A DNA stretch of 12,809 bases. Origin: Gammaproteobacteria bacterium (lineage in GTDB: Bacteria; Pseudomonadota; Gammaproteobacteria; J044). Below, piece after piece: positions 6,816 through 12,809 of the stretch; position 1 is the stretch's first letter; every line of letters begins with the position of its first letter. The stretch spans positions 1 through 12,809 of the forward strand of contig JALWNJ010000294.1 in assembly GCA_026995955.1 (NCBI GenBank), given 5' to 3'. The notes under the pieces are model-generated. The model did no database searches and was not told where the DNA came from. It was given only the letters and a program-made list of their open reading frames with translations. The position numbers were made by a program, and so were the translations under genes.

Positions 6816-9800
6816 TCAGCGCCCGAAAAAGTAGCGGTACTGCAGGCGCACCCCCTGGTTGGCCTCGCCGCCGACGAGGTTCAGGGTCTCGGAGCGGAAC
6901 AGGGACAGCGCCAGTTCGTCGCTGCCCAGAACGCGGCTGCCGATGGCCGCCTCGCCGCTGAAGGAAGGCCGGCCCTCGGGCCAGACCCAGCCGCCCCAGA
7001 GGTCGATCCGGTAGCGCAAACCGCCCACCACGGGGGCACGCGCCATCGGCTGCCCCCGCGCCAGGGCCAGACCGACGCCCAGCGCTGCATAGCGCTCGGG
7101 CACGATATCGGCAACCGTGCTCCCCGGCCTCAGGCGGGGCTGCATGTCTCCCGGCACGGCATCGGCCAGCGTGTTGCGCAGCCAGGCCCCCTGCAGGCGA
7201 AACTGCAGCTCGTTGGTGCCGAGCATCTGCCGATCGGCCAGCGCAAACTCGAGTACGCTGCCGCGGGAGATCCGTCCGCCTCCCCGCGCATCGGCACGGT
7301 TGCGCTCCACATCCAGCATCAGGCTGGTACGGGCCGTCAGGTTCCAGTTCCATTCCAGGTGCAGCCGGTCGACCACGGCATCTGCGCGCAGGATGCCGGT
7401 GGCATCGCTGCGGCCGTTGTCCTCGAGCCACAGGTACAGTTCGCTGTTGGCCGACCAGCGGTGCTGCCAGCCGAGGCGCAGATAGGGCAGGCTGCGATCC
7501 TCGCGTTGGGCGCTGCCCATGTCCCATTCCAGGCGATCACGCAGTCCATGCCATTCCAGGCCGGCCAGGAGACGGCGCTCCCTCGCCCGCCCGTCCAGAT
7601 CGTAACGGCCATCGGTCATGTCGAGCAGATCCTGGCTCACGCGCAGGCGGAACGACAGATTGCGGCGACTGATGCGGGCACCCAGGCGCGTATCGACGAT
7701 CTGCAGGCCCCCGATCCGGTTCGTGCCCCGGGACAGGTCGGCCGAGGTCGGCAGGCGACGGTACAGATCGGCCGACCACTGGGTGGCCGCCAACCTTTCG
7801 TCCCGTGAGGCATTGGTCCTCACCAGGGGCAAGGCCCGGGCAAGCGCACGGGCTGACTGCCCCTGGCGTTCCATGCCCTGAACCCGATCCAGCGGTGACA
7901 GCCCCTCACCCTCCAGCAGGCGCTGGATGCGCGACAGATCGTTCTCTGCCAGTGCCAGACTGATCTGCTGCCAGGCCGGCAGCTCGAGACGGGCCCGCTG
8001 CTTGCGGAGCAGCCAGGCACGGAGCCGCTCGTCCTCGCCGCTGGCCAGATCCCAGCCCACGATCCAGGCCAGCGAGACCTGGTCTCGTGCACCAGCCCGA
8101 TCCGCCAGCGGTTGGACTGCGGCCTGACCGTTCACCTTGCGCAAGGCACTGAGGCTGCGGCGGTCGAGTGCCGACAGCCGGTCGACGGCAGACAACCTGC
8201 CCTGCAGGGCCGGCAGGGCCAGCGCCAACCCGCGGCGCCGGGCCCGCCAGGCATCGGCACGCCGACCTGTGGCATCCAGGGCATCGGCCAGATTGAGCCA
8301 CCACAGCGCGTCGCGTGGATTGTCCTGCAGCCGCCGTGCATACCATGCCAGTGCCCGGTGCGGCTCGCCCACGGTCTCCCAGCCGGCAGCAAAGGCGCCC
8401 CAGTAGCGGGCATCGTCGTCGGCCAGCGGGGCCCATTCCACCAGCGCCTGGCGCAGCGGAGTCCGGCGCTGGGCGTCGATCCACAGCCACAGCAGCCCCA
8501 GCCGGGCCCCGGCAGACCCTGGCTGCAGGGCCAGCACCTTGCGATAGAGCCGTTCCGCGGCATCCACCCTGTGCCGGGACGCCTCGCCCTCGGCCAGCTG
8601 CAGCAGCACCGGGGCGATCCGATCACCGGGCAGGCGATTGCGCATCGCCACCTGCAGCAGCGCATCCAGCCGTTTCCATTGCCGGGATCGGACCAGCTGC
8701 TGCATGGCCAGGGTGAGGAGGGCCTGGTCGTGCAGCTGTTGCCAGCCGTGCAGCCCGGCCTCGGCCACTGTCTCGGCTTCGCCGCGCTTGCCGGCAAGGA
8801 GGATCAGCCGCTCGTGGATCAGCCGCACGCGCTCTGCCGTGCCGTCGTCCACCTCGGCGGGACCGATGTGCCGATCCCGGTAGCGCTCGAAGAGCCGCCG
8901 GTACAGGACCAGGGCCAGCTCGCGGGCATCATGGCGCCAGGCCAGCTCCGCCTGGATCTCGAGATCGTATTCCTCTGCCGCCTCGAGCGGGTGCTCGAGC
9001 TGCTGCAGCACCTGCCAGGCCTGCTCCTCGCGCAGGAAGCGCCACAGGGCCCGTGCCCACATGCGCCGTAGCGCATCATCGATACCGAACCGTTTCTGCA
9101 TGCGGTCCAGAATCTGCCGGGCACGGGCTTCGTCCTCGGCACGCAGGGCAAGCCGGTAGCGCTGCTGCCACACCGGGCGATCCGCGGGATGGCGCCGAAG
9201 CCACTCGGCGAGGACGCGATCCGCCGCTTCCGGCTCGCCCAGCAGCTCCTCAACCTGTGCCAGACGCAGGTGCTCATCGCGCGAGAGAGGTCTTTGGCGC
9301 GCCAGCGCCCGCAGAGCGGCGCGCTCGGCAGGCAGGTCCATCAGCATGCGCGAAAGGCGAAGCACCTCCTCCCGGTAGCGAAGCAGCGGGCGTTGCCGAA
9401 CCAGCCGCTTCCACTGCACCAGCGCCTCGTCGGCATCGCCACTCCACTCCAGAATGCGGGCCAGCTGCTCCTGGTCCTCCATCCGATGCCCTGGCAGGCG
9501 GACGATGCGCCGGGCCAGACGCCGGGCTGCATCCAGATCGCCCAGCGCCAGGGCAATGGCCCGTCCCTTGCGCAGGGCATCGGGATCGTTGGGATGCCGC
9601 TCGAGATAGCGCGCATTCCAGTGGCGGGCGTCGCGGGGATGGCCGGTTGCCAGCGCCGTGCGTACGCCCATGCGCAGCAGGGCTTCGTCATCGGGCCAGC
9701 GATGCAGAAAATAGCGGGCCAGGGAATGGGCCTCGCCCGGCCGATTCGCTGCCAGGGCCGCTTCGATCGACTTCAGGGCCAGTTTCCGGGCGGCAGCGTC

Positions 9801-10439
9801 GTCACTACTCGCCTGCGCGGCCCGAAAGTAGTCGCGGCTGGCGGCACGGGGATCTCCGGCCGCCAGCGACCAGCGCCCGGCCTGGCCCCACCAGTACGCC
9901 GCCCGTGCCGAATCCTCGCTTGCCAGACGACGGCTGATGCGCGCCGCCAGGGCCGGATCGCCGAGCTGCAGGGCCAGCGAGATCAGGCGTTTGAGATCAG
10001 CCCGTTCGAAGTGCTCGGTTGAGATGCGCAACAGACCTTCCCACAGCGCATCCCGGGCGCGCTGTCGCGCGGCCTGGTCCCGGCTCGCCCGGGCGCGCAG
10101 CAGGCGGATCTCGGCCATCATCAGCGCCTTGCGGGGACTCAGGGCGGGGTTGTCGTCGGGTACCGGCTCCAGCACCCGTGCCGCCTCCTCGTACTGACCC
10201 AGATCGAGCAGCTGGCGGGCCAGCATCAGACGCAGGTAGTGATCGCCCGGCTTGCCACGCAGGACCGCGCGCAGATAGGCGATGGAAAGCGGGTCGGGCT
10301 TCCCCGCGTATTGCGGCAGCTCGTAGACCGGACGGCGCGGAAACAGGAAGTAGAACACGGCAAGGATCACCAGCAGCATCAGCAGCAAGGCCGGCAGGCC
10401 GACCAGGTGCTCCTGCCTAGTCGCACGCAAGCGAGCCAT
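6816..10439 (-). CDS. pelB: PelB, TPR scaffold and outer-membrane beta-barrel porin for Pel export
   Basis: Outer-membrane export channel for Pel, with a long periplasmic scaffold that binds and stimulates PelA. It has 1207 residues from the chosen start (P. aeruginosa 1193). A single N-terminal membrane helix (about 13-34) is followed by a TPR superhelix (about 45-880) with many recognisable units, such as GDHYLRLMLARQLLDLGQYE and DALWWLNLADALDATGRRAD. The C-terminal barrel (about 907-1207, 6819-7721) shows roughly 15-16 alternating amphipathic strands and ends in YRYFFGR. The frame stays open up to an ATG at 10571, but the ATG at 10439 was preferred: it has AAGGGGAAGG 6 nt upstream, places the membrane helix near the N-terminus, and the extra 44 residues lie wholly inside pelA and look like non-coding translation. 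The start overlaps pelA by 23 bp. The downstream neighbour is pelC, with which PelB forms the exit complex. Confidence 0.96.
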   Translation of the reverse strand: MARLRATRQEHLVGLPALLLMLLVILAVFYFLFPRRPVYELPQYAGKPDPLSIAYLRAVLRGKPGDHYLRLMLARQLLDLGQYEEAARVLEPVPDDNPALSPRKALMMAEIRLLRARASRDQAARQRARDALWEGLLRISTEHFERADLKRLISLALQLGDPALAARISRRLASEDSARAAYWWGQAGRWSLAAGDPRAASRDYFRAAQASSDDAAARKLALKSIEAALAANRPGEAHSLARYFLHRWPDDEALLRMGVRTALATGHPRDARHWNARYLERHPNDPDALRKGRAIALALGDLDAARRLARRIVRLPGHRMEDQEQLARILEWSGDADEALVQWKRLVRQRPLLRYREEVLRLSRMLMDLPAERAALRALARQRPLSRDEHLRLAQVEELLGEPEAADRVLAEWLRRHPADRPVWQQRYRLALRAEDEARARQILDRMQKRFGIDDALRRMWARALWRFLREEQAWQVLQQLEHPLEAAEEYDLEIQAELAWRHDARELALVLYRRLFERYRDRHIGPAEVDDGTAERVRLIHERLILLAGKRGEAETVAEAGLHGWQQLHDQALLTLAMQQLVRSRQWKRLDALLQVAMRNRLPGDRIAPVLLQLAEGEASRHRVDAAERLYRKVLALQPGSAGARLGLLWLWIDAQRRTPLRQALVEWAPLADDDARYWGAFAAGWETVGEPHRALAWYARRLQDNPRDALWWLNLADALDATGRRADAWRARRRGLALALPALQGRLSAVDRLSALDRRSLSALRKVNGQAAVQPLADRAGARDQVSLAWIVGWDLASGEDERLRAWLLRKQRARLELPAWQQISLALAENDLSRIQRLLEGEGLSPLDRVQGMERQGQSARALARALPLVRTNASRDERLAATQWSADLYRRLPTSADLSRGTNRIGGLQIVDTRLGARISRRNLSFRLRVSQDLLDMTDGRYDLDGRARERRLLAGLEWHGLRDRLEWDMGSAQREDRSLPYLRLGWQHRWSANSELYLWLEDNGRSDATGILRADAVVDRLHLEWNWNLTARTSLMLDVERNRADARGGGRISRGSVLEFALADRQMLGTNELQFRLQGAWLRNTLADAVPGDMQPRLRPGSTVADIVPERYAALGVGLALARGQPMARAPVVGGLRYRIDLWGGWVWPEGRPSFSGEAAIGSRVLGSDELALSLFRSETLNLVGGEANQGVRLQYRYFFGR

Positions 10440-12809
10440 CGACGACCTTCCCCTTGCGATACTGCAGTGTGATCCGACCATCGTGTGCCCGCAGCCTTCG
10501 GGCCTTTCCCTGTCCGGTCTCCAGGGTACAGCCATGCTTGACGCCGGCCAGCTCCAGCAGCGCCGGAACATGGGCCCGCAGTCTCAGGTCGATGGTTCCG
10601 TTCGCAGCGACGCGCCAGCGCTCGAGACGGCCATTGGCCTGGCGCAGATGCGGGCCGGCCGAGCGCAGCGCCGCATCCGATTCGGCCAGGGCCAGCACCG
10701 GTTGGGTGGAGGAGAGATGCAGGTAGAGGCCGTCGTGGAGGCGACGCCAGCCGGCAAGCCCGCTGCTGTGTTTCGGGTCGACCGTACCCTTCAGCAGCCG
10801 CAACGAGCGCAGCGGACCCAGCCCGCGGTAACGCAGACGCCCATCGGCGGTTCGTGCGATGCTCACGCGCCGGAAGGCATGAACCAGGGGAATGTACTCA
10901 CTGGCATAGACCGGCGTCGTCTCCTGTTTTTCGGCCCAGTCGTAGACCGTCTGCAGAGCCTTCAGCGCGGCGTACTTGGTGCCGGAATAGAAGTGGTAAT
11001 AGATGTCGATGGGCTTCAGGCGCCGCGGGCGGTCCGTCAGCGCGAAGGTCTCGATGACGCGGCGGAACCCATAGTACGGACCCTGCCACTCGTGGGTGTA
11101 GACATTCTCGTTCATGATCGGCGCATAGACCTGCAGCCACGGCCCCACGGGGCGTGCCATGGGCGAGACGAACGACAGCCAGGGTCGATCCCGGCGGATG
11201 GTGGTGTCCCCGCCGTTCATGTTGAGATAACCGTGCTCGGCGGTGATGCGCAGGGCCTCCTCGGTGGGCAGGGCATCCCCGCTCCACAGCAGGATGCGGC
11301 ATTGCTTACCCGGCGGCAGAAGGCGGTGGTTGATGTATTCGACGGAACCGACGATCTCGCGCTTCAGGTCATAGCGGTAGCCGGGGATGGCAAGGCTGTA
11401 GCCCCCGCCCGATGGCATGCCCTCGCGGATCTCCTGCCACTTGTAGGGATGGCTCCAGGTATGGCTGGCCGGTTCCACATTGGACAGGCGGAAGATGCTG
11501 CGCGCAATCCGCTCCAGCTCGGGCGAGTCCTTTGCATACAGGCCCTCGGGGCCAATCTCTCCCTCGACGACGGAAACGGTGTGGGGATAGCGATAGCGTT
11601 TGAGGATGTGGTCTCGAATGACCTCGGCGGCCCAGGGCGAGCGCGGCATTTCGGCACGGCTGACAAAGGCATCGCCATCGATGTGATTGAGCCACAGGCG
11701 ACGGCCGTTGAGGGTAGTGACATCCGGCATCGGCAGCGCGGGCAGATGCAGGGCGGTCCGGATCAGTGCAAAGGGATCGACGATCCAGCGATTGCGGTCG
11801 TCCAGGCCACCCTCCACCACCCAAGGGGAGAGCGCAATCCCGCCCCAGGGACCGGTGACGACGACATCATGTGTGCTTCCCGCGGCATCGCGCACGCTCA
11901 GATGCACCCGGTTTTCGCTCCCGATCCCCTGCAACTGCACGAATCCGCGTGTCTCGGCCGCCACCGTCGGCACCCGTGTCTCGAAACCGATCAGACCGTC
12001 CTGTCGTGCCACCTTCCAGGGGCCGCTGCCGGGCGTGCTGCGCCGACTCATGCCGAGCCGAGCGAGCAACACCTCGTCGGGTTCGAATCCGGGCGTGCCC
12101 AGCATCAGGACCGGAACGCCCTCGTCCAGACGCCCTGCCACCCAGTCGCGCAGGCCGGATACGGTGACGGTATTGCCGAACCAGCTGATCACGCCGGCAT
12201 AGCGGCCGCGCAGCGGAGTGCGGGGCAGACCCTCGCGCACATCACGGTATTCGGGCACGAACCCAAGGTACTCTACCGGCAGCGCGGCCAGCACATGGAT
12301 ACTGGCCTGATAGAGTGGCCCGTCCACGGTCGGACTGCCATCGTAGAGCATGAGGATGCGCCGCGGCAGCACTTCCACCTCCCCCACCCCGAGCTGATCC
12401 TGGGCAATGGTGGACACCCAGGGTACGAAGCCCTGGCCGCGGATCTGCCGCGCCACTTCCCGCGCCAGATTGCGTGCGCCGGGCGGGAGATAGTCCAGCA
12501 CCGCAATCATCAGTTTCGGATGGCGTTCGCGGACCTCGCGCAGCCGCTGAAGCAGCCATTGCCGGTCCGCCTCCGGCACCTCGCGATAGCGTTTTCCCTC
12601 CGCATCCCATCCGGCGTAGAGGGATTCGGCCACCAGGCCGTCGACGTTCCCGGCAATGCGGTCGATGACCTCGAAGCCCCGGTTCACCAGAATCGAGGCC
12701 TGCGGAAACTCGCGATGCAGTCGCTCGATCAGTGCCACCAGGCCGGCCTCCTGCGCCGCCCGTTCGGCGTCGCTGCGCGCTAACTGGCGATGGCTGTCCA
12801 GGGTGTCGA
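10417..12809 (-). CDS. pelA: PelA, periplasmic Pel deacetylase/glycoside hydrolase (N-terminus outside window)
   Basis: Bifunctional periplasmic enzyme that deacetylates Pel and can hydrolyse it. 796 residues are visible; P. aeruginosa PelA has about 948, so roughly 150, including the signal peptide, lie beyond the right edge. The frame enters with DTLDS (about 12793-12807), the (beta/alpha)8 hydrolase motif holding acidic active-site residues. The expected catalytic Glu is in LVAESL (codon 12625-12627; compare E218). A Rossmann-like domain follows, then the polysaccharide deacetylase. This has HIDGD, whose two Asp (11671-11679) match D528/D530, and SHTWSH, whose two His (11449-11463) match H600/H604. 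The 72-residue Asp-to-His spacing equals that in P. aeruginosa. A beta-rich C-terminal domain ends with two Cys about 35 residues apart. The GTG at 12736-12738 is internal, not the start. The end overlaps pelB by 23 bp. The operon promoter should lie upstream, out of view. Confidence 0.96.
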   Translation of the reverse strand, partial: DTLDSHRQLARSDAERAAQEAGLVALIERLHREFPQASILVNRGFEVIDRIAGNVDGLVAESLYAGWDAEGKRYREVPEADRQWLLQRLREVRERHPKLMIAVLDYLPPGARNLAREVARQIRGQGFVPWVSTIAQDQLGVGEVEVLPRRILMLYDGSPTVDGPLYQASIHVLAALPVEYLGFVPEYRDVREGLPRTPLRGRYAGVISWFGNTVTVSGLRDWVAGRLDEGVPVLMLGTPGFEPDEVLLARLGMSRRSTPGSGPWKVARQDGLIGFETRVPTVAAETRGFVQLQGIGSENRVHLSVRDAAGSTHDVVVTGPWGGIALSPWVVEGGLDDRNRWIVDPFALIRTALHLPALPMPDVTTLNGRRLWLNHIDGDAFVSRAEMPRSPWAAEVIRDHILKRYRYPHTVSVVEGEIGPEGLYAKDSPELERIARSIFRLSNVEPASHTWSHPYKWQEIREGMPSGGGYSLAIPGYRYDLKREIVGSVEYINHRLLPPGKQCRILLWSGDALPTEEALRITAEHGYLNMNGGDTTIRRDRPWLSFVSPMARPVGPWLQVYAPIMNENVYTHEWQGPYYGFRRVIETFALTDRPRRLKPIDIYYHFYSGTKYAALKALQTVYDWAEKQETTPVYASEYIPLVHAFRRVSIARTADGRLRYRGLGPLRSLRLLKGTVDPKHSSGLAGWRRLHDGLYLHLSSTQPVLALAESDAALRSAGPHLRQANGRLERWRVAANGTIDLRLRAHVPALLELAGVKHGCTLETGQGKARRLRAHDGRITLQYRKGKVVDGSLACD
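10446..10455 (-). promoter_or_regulatory. Strong ribosome binding site of pelB
   Basis: The minus strand reads AAGGGGAAGG, ending 6 nt before the ATG at 10439, inside the last codons of pelA. It decides the pelB start against the longer reading from 10571, which would overlap pelA by 155 bp. Confidence 0.8.

Noticed and set aside
10440..10571. Longer pelB reading starting at the ATG at 10571
   Set aside because: The extra 44 residues (many Arg, Trp, Cys, Pro) lie within pelA and do not resemble a signal or membrane segment, whereas the ATG at 10439 has a strong ribosome binding site and leads straight into the membrane helix.
10483..12783. 766-codon open frame on the plus strand opposite pelA
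   Set aside because: Its translation is rich in Gln, His, Gly and Arg, with no recognisable domain, and it lies fully antisense to a well-matched PelA. In G+C-rich DNA the complements of stop codons are rare in real genes, so long antisense frames are expected.

Overview
The window is a stretch of G+C-rich (about two-thirds by eye), densely coded bacterial chromosome from a Gram-negative organism. Outer-membrane parts (a lipoprotein and a beta-barrel porin) show it is diderm. The gene set and the MgtE sequence suggest a gamma- or betaproteobacterium, more likely gamma, but the sequence alone does not fix the genus.

Almost all of it (positions 886-12809, minus strand) is a pel exopolysaccharide operon in the canonical order pelA-pelB-pelC-pelD-pelE-pelF-pelG. 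It reads from the right edge leftwards. pelA is cut at the right edge, with about 150 N-terminal residues missing by comparison with Pseudomonas aeruginosa PelA; the other six genes are complete. The genes are tightly packed. pelA/pelB overlap by 23 bp, pelC/pelD are 6 bp apart, pelD/pelE overlap by 59 bp, pelE/pelF overlap by 4 bp (ATGA) and pelF/pelG by 1 bp (TGATG). The only real gap, 66 bp between pelB and pelC, is almost filled by a possible 19-codon ORF. At the left edge the 3' end of an mgtE magnesium-transporter gene lies on the plus strand and meets pelG tail to tail, with 2 bp between the stop codons.

How the parts work together, from knowledge of the Pel family: c-di-GMP binds the degenerate GGDEF domain of PelD in the inner membrane. 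PelD, PelE and PelG recruit the cytosolic glycosyltransferase PelF, which polymerises an N-acetylhexosamine (GalNAc-rich) chain that passes through PelG. In the periplasm PelA deacetylates and can cleave the polymer. The TPR scaffold of PelB guides it through the PelC ring and out of the PelB beta-barrel, giving a cationic biofilm matrix polymer. The key residues I could check are present: the PelD RxxD I-site, the PelF EX7E motif, the PelA deacetylase Asp and His ligands and hydrolase Glu, and the PelC lipobox. The system therefore looks intact.

The window contains no stretch over 300 bp without a gene, and I saw no tRNA, rRNA, CRISPR, insertion sequence or prophage signal. The operon promoter and any regulator would lie beyond the right edge. 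I do not see a previously undescribed system. The most unusual item is the small ORF between pelB and pelC.
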